6,280 nt of DNA, taken from an uncultured Bacteroidales bacterium (GTDB lineage Bacteria; Bacteroidota; Bacteroidia; Bacteroidales; Paludibacteraceae). The position numbers and the translations under genes are program-made. Within the stretch, counting starts at the first letter, position 1; each line of letters begins with the position of its first letter. The DNA lies in assembly GCA_937891905.1 (NCBI GenBank), contig CALATT010000109.1:1-6280 (forward strand). The letters run 5' to 3'. Of this stretch, positions 1 to 6,163 are shown in pieces. The notes beneath the pieces are model-generated. The model saw nothing but the letters and a program-made list of their open reading frames with translations, did not search any database and was not told the DNA's origin.

Positions 1-38
1 AGATGACTATAAGATGAGGTAAAGAAACCTTAAGTAGC

Positions 39-77
39 AGTGGCGCGAGAGTGGCGCGAGAGTGGCGCGAGAGTGGC
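39..77. repeat. 11-bp tandem repeat, three exact copies plus a 6-bp partial copy
   Basis: The unit AGTGGCGCGAG occurs exactly at 39-49, 50-60 and 61-71, followed by the partial copy AGTGGC at 72-77. AGTAGC just before it (33-38) may be a decayed copy. The array is much richer in G and C than its surroundings. The 11-bp period does not preserve a reading frame, so it is unlikely to be coding, and it is close to one turn of the DNA helix. It ends 37 bases before the -33 box of the lysS promoter. Its function is unknown; slippage could change the copy number. Confidence 0.9.
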
Positions 78-114
78 TGATTGACCACCTCATATACAAA
101 AAACACGCACGCGC

Positions 115-145
115 TTGCGTATGTCAAAAAAAATCACTACCTTTG
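115..145 (+). promoter_or_regulatory. Bacteroidota-type promoter for lysS and the downstream operon
   Basis: A TTG at 115-117 (-33 box) is followed after exactly 20 bases by TACCTTTG at 138-145, which fits the Bacteroidota -7 consensus TAnnTTTG. An uninterrupted run of eight A (126-133) lies in the spacer. Transcription should start near 150-153, giving a leader of about 78 bases before lysS. A 5-bp inverted repeat (ACGCA 105-109, TGCGT 116-120) overlaps the -33 box and could be a regulator site, though arms this short also arise by chance. No equally good promoter is seen before the next three genes, so this one probably drives all four. Confidence 0.8.
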
Positions 146-153
146 CAGCCGAT

Positions 154-169
154 TTTGTATTTATACAAA
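154..169. promoter_or_regulatory. Palindrome at the start of the lysS leader
   Basis: Perfect 7-bp arms TTTGTAT and ATACAAA are separated by TT. The palindrome begins within a few bases of the expected transcription start, a common place for a repressor operator. As RNA it would give only a weak A/U-rich hairpin with a 2-base loop. The symmetry is directly visible; a regulatory role is inference. AT-rich DNA produces such palindromes by chance fairly often. Confidence 0.35.
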
Positions 170-170
170 T

Positions 171-205
171 AGTAGAGAGTAGTGAGTAATGAGTAGTGAG
201 TATAG
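171..205 (+). repeat. Degenerate 7-bp tandem repeat (AGTAGTG type) in the lysS leader
   Basis: Five contiguous heptamers are visible: AGTAGAG (171-177), AGTAGTG (178-184), AGTAATG (185-191), AGTAGTG (192-198) and AGTATAG (199-205). The first four bases, AGTA, are constant and the last three vary. The array lies downstream of the predicted transcription start, so it is part of the lysS mRNA leader, ending 24 bases before the start codon. It is purine- and U-rich and not obviously self-pairing. A similar array lies at 4723-4766. Confidence 0.85.
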
Positions 206-230
206 AGAACATAATAAAAATACAATATAA
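189..230 (+). other. Possible 13-codon upstream ORF overlapping the lysS start
   Basis: An ATG inside the heptamer array opens a frame encoding MSSEYREHNKNTI. Its stop codon TAA (228-230) shares its last base with the lysS ATG (230-232), in the arrangement TAATG. This geometry is typical of translational coupling, where a terminating ribosome restarts on the next gene. It contains a single lysine codon, so it does not look like a lysine-sensing attenuation peptide. It may well be a chance ORF; no start-site signal or conservation can be judged from one sequence. Confidence 0.2.
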
Positions 231-1795
231 TGGAACTTTCAGAACAAGAATTAGTACGCAGACAAAGTCTGCAAACAATGCGAGACCTTGGCATCAACCC
301 ATACCCAGCAGATGAGTATGTAGTTACCGGTTACTCCACGGATGTTAAAGCACAGTTCGTAGATGAACCACTGCCAGAGGGAAGCGAGAAAATAGCAGGC
401 GAATGGCACAGCGGTGAACCAATCCGTATCGCCGGACGACTCATGTCAAGACGCATCATGGGTAAGGCATCCTTCATTGAGATACAAGACTCCAAAGGAC
501 GCATACAAGTTTATGTCAGCCGTGACGACATTCAAGCACCTACACCAGAAGGTGAGCAACCAACCACCGTAGAGCAACAGATGTATAACATCGTTTTCAA
601 AAAACTGCTTGACATCGGCGACTTCATCGGTATTGAGGGATTTGTCTTCCGCACACAAATGGGCGAGATTTCTGTACACGCAAAGCAACTGACCGTGCTC
701 GCTAAATCACTCAAACCACTACCTATCGTTAAATACAAAGACGGAGTAGCATACGACGGCTTCCACGACCCAGAGCAGCGTTATCGCCAGCGTTATGTGG
801 ATCTCGTGGTCAACGAAGGAGTAAAAGATACCTTCCTCAAACGCGCCACTATAGTGCGTACTATGCGCCAAGTATTTGACGAAGCAGGTTATACAGAAGT
901 AGAAACACCTATTCTGCAGCAAATAGCCGGCGGAGCAAGCGCAAGACCATTCATCACACACCACAACACACTCGATGTGGATATGTACCTCCGTATCGCT
1001 ACAGAGCTATACCTCAAACGACTCATCGTAGGTGGATTTGAAGGCGTGTATGAGATAGGACGCAACTTCCGCAACGAAGGAATGGATCGTAGTCACAACC
1101 CTGAGTTCACATGCATGGAGCTCTATGTGCAATACAAGGACTACAACTGGATGATGACCTTCACCGAGCAATTACTTGAGAAAATCGCTATCGCTGTGAA
1201 CGGTACCACCAAAGTGCAAATAGGAGACAAAGAGATTGACTTCAAAGCACCATACCGCCGCTTGCCTATCCTCGAAGCTATCCAAGAGAAAACAGGCCTC
1301 GACCTCTCTACCATGAGCGAAGAAGAGATACGCGTAGAGGCAAAGAAATTAGGTGTAGAGGATACAGAGCACATGGGTAAAGGTAAACTCATTGATGAAA
1401 TCTTCGGCGAGACATGCGAAGGCACATTCATCCAACCTACCTTCATCACCGATTACCCAGTAGAGATGTCACCACTCACCAAGATGCACCGCTCTAAACC
1501 AGGACTCACCGAGCGCTTCGAACTCATGGTAAACGGAAAAGAGTTGGCTAACGCATACAGCGAGCTCAATGACCCAATTGACCAATACAATCGTTTTGTA
1601 GAGCAAATGAAGCTTGCCGACAAGGGAGACGACGAAGCAATGGTGATTGACCACGACTTCATGCGCGCACTCGAATACGGTATGCCTCCTACATCAGGTA
1701 TCGGTATCGGTATCGACCGACTCGCAATACTCATGACAGGACAACCTACTATTCAGGAAGTACTACTCTTCCCTACCATGAAACCAGAGGCGTAA
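230..1795 (+). CDS. lysS: Lysyl-tRNA synthetase, class II
   Basis: Charges tRNA-Lys with lysine using ATP in the cytoplasm. The 521-residue product has the full class II layout. An N-terminal OB-fold that binds the anticodon covers roughly residues 65-158 (IRIAGRLMSRR onward). It carries an extra loop of about 20 residues near 101-120, which I recall in other Bacteroidales LysS. The catalytic core follows: motif 1 at about 215-230 (GYTEVETPIL), motif 2 at 273-300 with FRNE at 280-283 and the HNPEF segment, and motif 3 at 490-498 (GIGIGIDRL, with Arg497 contacting ATP). Length is close to E. coli LysS (about 505). The protein ends just after LLFPTMKP, so it lacks the C-terminal extension I recall in some Bacteroides homologues. 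This start is chosen because it follows an A-rich leader and gives a normal N-terminus (MELSEQELVRR). No Shine-Dalgarno is seen, as usual in the phylum. First gene of the probable operon, 51 bases before gpsA. Confidence 0.98.
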   Translation: MELSEQELVRRQSLQTMRDLGINPYPADEYVVTGYSTDVKAQFVDEPLPEGSEKIAGEWHSGEPIRIAGRLMSRRIMGKASFIEIQDSKGRIQVYVSRDDIQAPTPEGEQPTTVEQQMYNIVFKKLLDIGDFIGIEGFVFRTQMGEISVHAKQLTVLAKSLKPLPIVKYKDGVAYDGFHDPEQRYRQRYVDLVVNEGVKDTFLKRATIVRTMRQVFDEAGYTEVETPILQQIAGGASARPFITHHNTLDVDMYLRIATELYLKRLIVGGFEGVYEIGRNFRNEGMDRSHNPEFTCMELYVQYKDYNWMMTFTEQLLEKIAIAVNGTTKVQIGDKEIDFKAPYRRLPILEAIQEKTGLDLSTMSEEEIRVEAKKLGVEDTEHMGKGKLIDEIFGETCEGTFIQPTFITDYPVEMSPLTKMHRSKPGLTERFELMVNGKELANAYSELNDPIDQYNRFVEQMKLADKGDDEAMVIDHDFMRALEYGMPPTSGIGIGIDRLAILMTGQPTIQEVLLFPTMKPEA

Positions 1796-1846
1796 AGCAC
1801 CATACATATTTGGCATAATTTTTGTCATAAATAGAATAGAAACAAC

Positions 1847-2836
1847 ATGTATAAGAAAGTTGCAATATTGGGTTCGGGTTCTTGGGCTACAGCACTCGCC
1901 AAAATGGTGATGCATAACCAAGCCGAAATCAATTGGTTCATCCGACGACAAGAAGCTATCGACGAGTTTATCGCTACAGGCAAAAACCCTACATACCTCG
2001 GCATGGCATCCTTCGATGTAGGACGCATACATTTCTCGTCGGACATCAACCAAACGGTTGCGCAATCCGATGTGCTCATTCTTGCCATACCTTCACCGTA
2101 TATCAAGAAGACACTCAATAAGATACGACGCGACATGAGGCATAAAATCGTCATCAATGCAGTCAAAGGTATGATGCCTGACGATAATATACTCATCACC
2201 GACTACCTACACCAGCGCTTTGGCATCCCCATGGAGCAGTTAGGCGTCATCACAGGCCCTTGCCACGCGGAAGAGATTGCACTGGAGAGACTGAGTTTCC
2301 TTACTATCGGTTGCGAGAGCAGACACAATGCAGAACTATGGGCTAAACTATTCCAAACACCCTATGTGCACACCACCACATCCAACGATGTAATAGGACT
2401 AGAATATAGCTCAGTAATGAAAAACATTTATGCTATTGCCGCCGGCATGTGCCAAGCATTGCACTATGGAGATAATTTCCAAGCCGTACTACTAAGTAAT
2501 GCGCTACAAGAAATACAACGCTTCACTACCGCCGTAAGCAATGTACCGCGTGATGTCACCGCCTCGGCATACTTGGGAGATGTGCTCGTAACAGGATATT
2601 CGCAGTTCTCACGCAATAGGCAGTTCGGACAAATGTTAGGACTTGGATACTCCGTCAAAGCTGCACAAATGGAAATGGAAATGGTAGCAGAAGGCTATTA
2701 CGGCACACAAGCCATACACAAAACAAACGAACGCATACAAGTAGCCATTCCTATCGTGGACGCTATGTACGAAATACTATTTAATAGACAAAAAGCCAAA
2801 CCAATTATCAAAGCATTAACAAATAAACTACAATAA
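1847..2836 (+). CDS. gpsA: NAD(P)-dependent glycerol-3-phosphate dehydrogenase
   Basis: Reduces dihydroxyacetone phosphate to sn-glycerol 3-phosphate, the backbone for phospholipids, in the cytoplasm. The 329-residue protein starts with a Rossmann nucleotide-binding motif GSGSWATALA at 9-18; Ala14 replaces the more usual Gly, a variant I recall in Bacteroidota. Conserved family segments follow: VINAVKG with Lys107, GPCHAEEIA at 137-145 (usually GPSHAEE), YSSVMKNIYAIAAG with the catalytic lysine Lys192, and FSRNRQFG at 254-261 in the substrate-binding helical domain. MEMVAEGYYGTQAIH (277-291) completes the C-terminal signature. Length is normal for the family. The 51-base gap after lysS holds no convincing promoter, and pgi starts only 6 bases after the stop, so it is probably co-transcribed with both. 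The sequence before the ATG is A-rich (AGAAACAAC) without a Shine-Dalgarno. Confidence 0.97.
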   Translation: MYKKVAILGSGSWATALAKMVMHNQAEINWFIRRQEAIDEFIATGKNPTYLGMASFDVGRIHFSSDINQTVAQSDVLILAIPSPYIKKTLNKIRRDMRHKIVINAVKGMMPDDNILITDYLHQRFGIPMEQLGVITGPCHAEEIALERLSFLTIGCESRHNAELWAKLFQTPYVHTTTSNDVIGLEYSSVMKNIYAIAAGMCQALHYGDNFQAVLLSNALQEIQRFTTAVSNVPRDVTASAYLGDVLVTGYSQFSRNRQFGQMLGLGYSVKAAQMEMEMVAEGYYGTQAIHKTNERIQVAIPIVDAMYEILFNRQKAKPIIKALTNKLQ

Positions 2837-2842
2837 CAACAT

Positions 2843-4186
2843 ATGAAACTTACACTCACTAACGCTGCTAGCTTTTTACAAGCAGAAGCTCTCGAATTAT
2901 TAGAAAAACAAACCGTTGCAGCCAATGCCCTTCTCGAAAACGGACAAGGTGCTGGTAACGACTATATTGGATGGGTCACACTCCCATCTTCTATCACAAA
3001 CGACGAACTCGATGACATACAAAACACAGCGAATATCCTACGCAATAAATGCGAAGTGGTTATCGTTGCTGGTATCGGCGGTTCTTACCTCGGCGCACGC
3101 GCTGTGAACGATGCACTCGCATCTGCATTCGATGCATACCAAGCCACTGACCGCAAAAACCCATATGTCGTTTACGCAGGAAATAATATCGGTGAGGACT
3201 ACCTCGCAGAACTTATGGAGTTTATCGATGATAAGCAATTCGGTATCATCAACATCTCTAAATCAGGTACTACCACCGAGACCGCTCTCGCCTTCCGCTT
3301 ACTCAAGACTGTTTTGGAGCAAAAAGTAGGCAAAGAAGAGGCACGCAATCGTATCGTGGCTATCACCGACCAAGCCAAAGGAGCACTCCGCTCACTCGCT
3401 ACCAAAGAGGGATACAAGACATTCGTCATTCCAGACAATGTAGGTGGACGCTTCTCTGTTCTCACACCTGTTGGATTACTTCCTATCGCCGTAGCTGGAG
3501 GAGACATATACGCACTCGTTAAAGGTGCACAAGACATGGAGAAAGCTACTGCTGCAGAAATAGCATACGCGCAAAACCCAGCTTGCCAATACGCTGCTAT
3601 CCGTAATGCACTATACCAAAGCGGTAAGAAAATAGAAATACTCGTGAACTTCAACCCTAAACTACACTATTTCTCTGAGTGGTGGAAGCAATTATACGGC
3701 GAGTCAGAAGGAAAGAATAACAAAGGTATTTTCCCTGCAGCAGTGGATTTCACAACCGACCTTCACTCTATGGGTCAATGGATTCAAGAAGGAGAACGCA
3801 CTATCTTTGAGACAGTTATCTCTATCGAGAAAGCTAATAAGCAAGTACTCGTTCCTATGGACGAAGAGAACCTCGACGGACTCAACTTCCTCGCAGGAAA
3901 ACGCGTAGACGAAGTAAATAAAATGGCTGAACTCGGTACACAATTGGCGCACATAGACGGCGGAGTACCAAATATACATATCTCGTTCGAGAAAATTGAC
4001 GAATACAACATTGGTCAGTTCATCTATTTCTTCGAGCGCGCTTGTGGTATCTCTGGCTATGTTTTAGGCGTCAATCCATTCAACCAACCAGGTGTAGAGG
4101 CATATAAGAAGAATATGTTCGCATTATTAGACAAACCTGGCTACGAGAAGGAATCTGAAGCCATCAAGGCCAGAATAAACAAATAA
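2843..4186 (+). CDS. pgi: Glucose-6-phosphate isomerase
   Basis: Interconverts glucose 6-phosphate and fructose 6-phosphate in glycolysis and gluconeogenesis. At 447 residues it belongs to the shorter form also found in Bacillus-type bacteria rather than the roughly 550-residue E. coli form. Two SIS sugar-phosphate-binding domains are recognisable: GIGGSYLGARA at 78-88 and the phosphate-binding loop SKSGTTTET at 139-147. PGI signature 1 is DNVGGRFSVLTPVG (198-211, with Arg203). The catalytic glutamate lies in YGESEG (285-290, Glu287 or Glu289 by analogy with Geobacillus Pgi). The conserved histidine is in TDLHSMGQW (His308), and signature 2 is NPFNQPGVEAYK (411-422) with the active-site Lys422. 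All expected catalytic segments are present. It starts 6 bases after the gpsA stop, so the two are tightly linked. Leucine is often CTC and isoleucine ATC, a bias shared with lysS and suggesting high expression. Confidence 0.98.
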   Translation: MKLTLTNAASFLQAEALELLEKQTVAANALLENGQGAGNDYIGWVTLPSSITNDELDDIQNTANILRNKCEVVIVAGIGGSYLGARAVNDALASAFDAYQATDRKNPYVVYAGNNIGEDYLAELMEFIDDKQFGIINISKSGTTTETALAFRLLKTVLEQKVGKEEARNRIVAITDQAKGALRSLATKEGYKTFVIPDNVGGRFSVLTPVGLLPIAVAGGDIYALVKGAQDMEKATAAEIAYAQNPACQYAAIRNALYQSGKKIEILVNFNPKLHYFSEWWKQLYGESEGKNNKGIFPAAVDFTTDLHSMGQWIQEGERTIFETVISIEKANKQVLVPMDEENLDGLNFLAGKRVDEVNKMAELGTQLAHIDGGVPNIHISFEKIDEYNIGQFIYFFERACGISGYVLGVNPFNQPGVEAYKKNMFALLDKPGYEKESEAIKARINK

Positions 4187-4218
4187 AGCCAATTAACAAC
4201 TTAAAACAACAAATCAGT

Positions 4219-4653
4219 ATGAAAAGAGTCACATTAGTAGTTACACTACTGTGCGCACTCACTCTAAGTGCTTGCGCACAAGGCAAACAACCTATCGCAT
4301 TCGAAAACCTGCCTAACGGCGTTCAACAAGAGGTTTTAAAATGCTACACCAAGGATCAAATTCAATTCATCACAGTAGAAAAAGAATTACTAAGCACTGA
4401 GTATGAATTTGTACTTGCCAACGGTGTACAATTAGAGTACGACGGGGATGCTAAATTGCTCAAAGCAGAAAGCCGAAACGGTTTACCAGAGAAACTTATC
4501 AATCCACAGATTGTAGCGTATGTCAAAGCTAATTTCCCTAAAGCAATCATTACGGAGTATTCCTGTGATAAGTGGGAGCAAGATGTTGAATTGAATAATG
4601 AGATTGATTTAGTATTCGACAGAAACAATGCTTTCAAGCATATTGACGACTAA
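4219..4653 (+). CDS. Small exported PepSY-like protein, possible lipoprotein
   Basis: A 144-residue protein with an export signal: MKR, a hydrophobic core (VTLVVTLLCALTLSA) and a cysteine at 19. LSAC (16-19) fits a lipobox, so Cys19 may be lipidated. ACA followed by Gln21 would equally fit ordinary signal peptidase cleavage, so the anchor is uncertain. The mature part resembles the PepSY-like family (Pfam PF11396, common in Bacteroidetes). It has two related halves, about 26-86 and 87-144. Each runs from a short LP-containing segment, through a helix (VQQEVLKCY; QIVAYVKANFP), to beta strands with acidic residues (EYEFVLANGVQLEYDGDAKLL; WEQDVELNNEIDLVFDRNNAF). The molecular function of such proteins is not established. 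It starts 32 bases after pgi without a visible promoter and is followed by a terminator, so it is probably the last gene of the operon. Its codon use is less biased than lysS or pgi. Confidence 0.8.
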   Translation: MKRVTLVVTLLCALTLSACAQGKQPIAFENLPNGVQQEVLKCYTKDQIQFITVEKELLSTEYEFVLANGVQLEYDGDAKLLKAESRNGLPEKLINPQIVAYVKANFPKAIITEYSCDKWEQDVELNNEIDLVFDRNNAFKHIDD

Positions 4654-4677
4654 GTTCTCATTGCACAAGCAATACAA

Positions 4678-4707
4678 AAAAAATCGGCCCACACGGGTCG
4701 ATTTTTT
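4678..4707. terminator. Hairpin terminator, probably bidirectional, between convergent genes
   Basis: The arms AAAAAATCGGCCC (4678-4690) and GGGTCGATTTTTT (4695-4707) pair over 13 positions with one G-T wobble, around a 4-base loop ACAC. Read on the plus strand, the G/C-rich core is followed by six T. Read on the minus strand it is followed by eight. It lies 24 bases after the PepSY-like stop codon and 50 bases beyond the plug gene's stop, so it can end both transcripts. Confidence 0.9.
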
Positions 4708-4722
4708 GTATCACTAAATGGT

Positions 4723-4766
4723 ACTTTGTAACTTCGTACTTCGTACATCGTACTTTGTCACTTGGT
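4723..4766 (-). repeat. Degenerate 7-bp tandem repeat (ACTTCGT / AGTACGA type)
   Basis: Plus-strand units are ACTTTGT (4723-4729), ACTTCGT (4731-4737), ACTTCGT (4738-4744), ACATCGT (4745-4751), ACTTTGT (4752-4758) and ACTTGGT (4760-4766), with single extra bases at 4730 and 4759. On the minus strand, the sense of the plug transcript, the array reads as AGTACGA-like units. This is the same AGTAnnn pattern as the array at 171-205. Its right end runs into the last codons and stop codon of the plug gene; the rest lies in that gene's 3' untranslated region before the terminator. Function unknown. Confidence 0.85.
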
Positions 4767-6074
4767 ACTCACCTTGACTGTTGTGCCCACCAATTGATCG
4801 TAGCGCGAACCGAATGGCCGCCAATAGACATACACGCCGTATTCATTCTCTGTCTGCCAGAAACTGCCTTCTGTACGCTCTGTACTCGCCCCTTTATTAA
4901 CCAATTTAGATAACTGATTACCCTTACCCACAAACCAATACTGATAGTCATAACCGCCTTGCTTAACGAGAGATGTCAACCAATAACATTTATTCGTATC
5001 ATCATATTGCATTCTATTGCGCAAATCCATCGTATTGCCAAATAAATCACCTCCCACATACACCATACCATCCAACCATGGTTTATCCGCCTCTAATTGC
5101 CAATACACCCACATATACTCACCCTCTACATCAGGATCAAAAGTACGCTCTGCATTCACTATGTACTGCCCATTCACATCAAATTCATGGATATAAGCGG
5201 TATTATTCACTTGCTGCGGAAAAAGCAATGCATGATAATCGCCACGCTCGTGGTACACTCGATCAATACCCGTACCAGCATAATATGTAGAGAACGCATC
5301 GAAATGATGGTATTCGTTTACTCCCTCAAAAATCAACTCACGCTTATTGATATAACGAAGACGATTATGCTCCATAAAAGTAGGGCGAGAAAGCCATACC
5401 TGATTATCCGTACGATTATTCTGACGCACAAGCACTTTGACCTCATTGGGGTCTTTTATCTGTAGTGCGGAAGTAGTCACATCGATATCTAATTGCTGAT
5501 AACGCCCACTCAATTCTACATCCGTATTATTACGCACACGCGCGTCAATCGCTACGAGTGGGTCCACCACACAGAAATTAACCTCCGCTACTCGTTTATT
5601 AGGATCACCATCCTCATAGATACGCAATTGATAATTACCACTCTTTGTGAGCGTCATATCTGCATTAGGAAAGACAAACTCATAGTGCGTATATTCGCGT
5701 GATGTATTCATAGAATGCTCATAATCAGTTATATCCTGCGTGGTATAGCCATTCAGGTACTCATTGGATAGGATAGCACTCTCACTACTCCACTCGGCAT
5801 TCATATGCACAATAGTATAGGTATAAAAATGCACATCGTGACTCATCTCATCAAAACTAACATGTAGCGTATTATCAGCCTCCGAACCATCATTTATACC
5901 GTCTTTGAGCACCAATATAGGTCGTGCCACCGATAACTGTCCTTCCTCTCCGATGGCAGATAAATACACCACTCGTAGTGTTCGTATATTAGAATCATGC
6001 GTAGTTATTTGCACTTGCGCACATACATTAAAAGCACTCAATAGGAGTGCAGCACATATGTATATTTTTCGCAT
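4758..6074 (-). CDS. Type IX secretion plug-family protein (DUF5103)
   Basis: A 438-residue exported protein resembling the DUF5103 family (Pfam PF17116). In Flavobacterium johnsoniae the family member plugs the SprA translocon of the type IX secretion system from the periplasmic side. The N-terminus is a signal peptide (MRKIYICAALLLSAFNVCA, cleavage likely before Gln20). Recognisable family segments include EWSSESAILSNEYLNGY (94-110), the ITDYEHSMNT and YTHYEFVFPN stretch (115-137), LTKSGNYQLRIYED (142-154), QNNRTDN (218-224), FEGVNEYHHFDAFST (249-263), HEFDVNGQY (296-304), MVYVGGDL (337-344), VKQGGYDYQYW (370-380), TENEYGVYVYWRPFGSRYDQLVG (408-430). The start at 6074 is preferred: the frame stays open up to an ATG at 6146, but that one lies in the -33 box of the gene's own promoter, upstream of the expected transcript start. 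The ATG at 6086 is possible but would lengthen the signal peptide's n-region. No other secretion gene is next to it, so a role in type IX secretion here is inferred from family only. Confidence 0.9.
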   Translation of the reverse strand: MRKIYICAALLLSAFNVCAQVQITTHDSNIRTLRVVYLSAIGEEGQLSVARPILVLKDGINDGSEADNTLHVSFDEMSHDVHFYTYTIVHMNAEWSSESAILSNEYLNGYTTQDITDYEHSMNTSREYTHYEFVFPNADMTLTKSGNYQLRIYEDGDPNKRVAEVNFCVVDPLVAIDARVRNNTDVELSGRYQQLDIDVTTSALQIKDPNEVKVLVRQNNRTDNQVWLSRPTFMEHNRLRYINKRELIFEGVNEYHHFDAFSTYYAGTGIDRVYHERGDYHALLFPQQVNNTAYIHEFDVNGQYIVNAERTFDPDVEGEYMWVYWQLEADKPWLDGMVYVGGDLFGNTMDLRNRMQYDDTNKCYWLTSLVKQGGYDYQYWFVGKGNQLSKLVNKGASTERTEGSFWQTENEYGVYVYWRPFGSRYDQLVGTTVKVSTK

Positions 6075-6115
6075 TATTACATGCATCTGTCGTATAATTC
6101 TATTCGTTTTGCGTG

Positions 6116-6147
6116 CAAAGGTACAAAATTTATACCATTCTTGCAAA
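6116..6147 (-). promoter_or_regulatory. Bacteroidota-type promoter for the plug-family gene
   Basis: On the minus strand a TTTG (6147-6144) is followed after exactly 20 bases by TACCTTTG (6123-6116), an exact match to TAnnTTTG and identical to the lysS -7 box. Transcription should start near 6109, leaving a leader of about 35 bases before the ATG at 6074. It is divergent from the tRNA promoter; the two -33 boxes are 16 bases apart. Confidence 0.8.
6120..6136. promoter_or_regulatory. Near-perfect 17-bp palindrome in the plug promoter
   Basis: GGTACAAAATTTATACC pairs at seven of eight positions around a central A (6128); only C6124/A6132 fails. It covers half of the -7 box and the adjoining spacer of the plug promoter, so a protein bound here would block RNA polymerase. 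A regulator site is plausible but unproven, and the AT-rich centre raises the chance of coincidence. Confidence 0.35.
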
Positions 6148-6163
6148 AAAAATCGTCATTTAC

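Noticed and set aside
2..22. Possible 3' end of an upstream plus-strand gene (reads DDYKMR then stop)
   Set aside because: Six codons at the window edge are not enough to support a gene.
73..88. GTGG/CCAC inverted repeat after the 11-bp array
   Set aside because: The arms are only 4 bp with an 8-base loop and no T run, too weak for a terminator or operator call.
171..229. T-box or riboswitch in the lysS leader
   Set aside because: The leader is short, lacks a T-box-like sequence or a stable terminator hairpin, and is filled by the heptamer array.
90..278. 62-codon minus-strand frame across the lysS promoter and start
   Set aside because: It overlaps the promoter, the repeat array and the lysS N-terminus, and its hydrophobic translation reflects AT-rich leader DNA.
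1809..1824. TTTG and TAATTTTTG between lysS and gpsA as a possible gpsA promoter
   Set aside because: The -7-like element has one base too many between TA and TTTG, and no -33 box is at the right distance. Co-transcription with lysS is simpler.
3199..3654. 151-codon open frame on the minus strand
   Set aside because: It lies wholly within pgi, which has strong family motifs on the other strand. It has no recognisable domain or promoter, so it is a shadow.
3802..3809. TATCTTTG inside pgi, matching the -7 consensus TAnnTTTG
   Set aside because: No TTG lies 19-21 bases upstream, and the match sits inside conserved coding sequence, so it is probably chance.
4973..5702. Several plus-strand open frames of 69-122 codons opposite the plug gene
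   Set aside because: They overlap the well-supported plug coding sequence, show low-complexity H/Y/I/T-rich translations and have no promoter.
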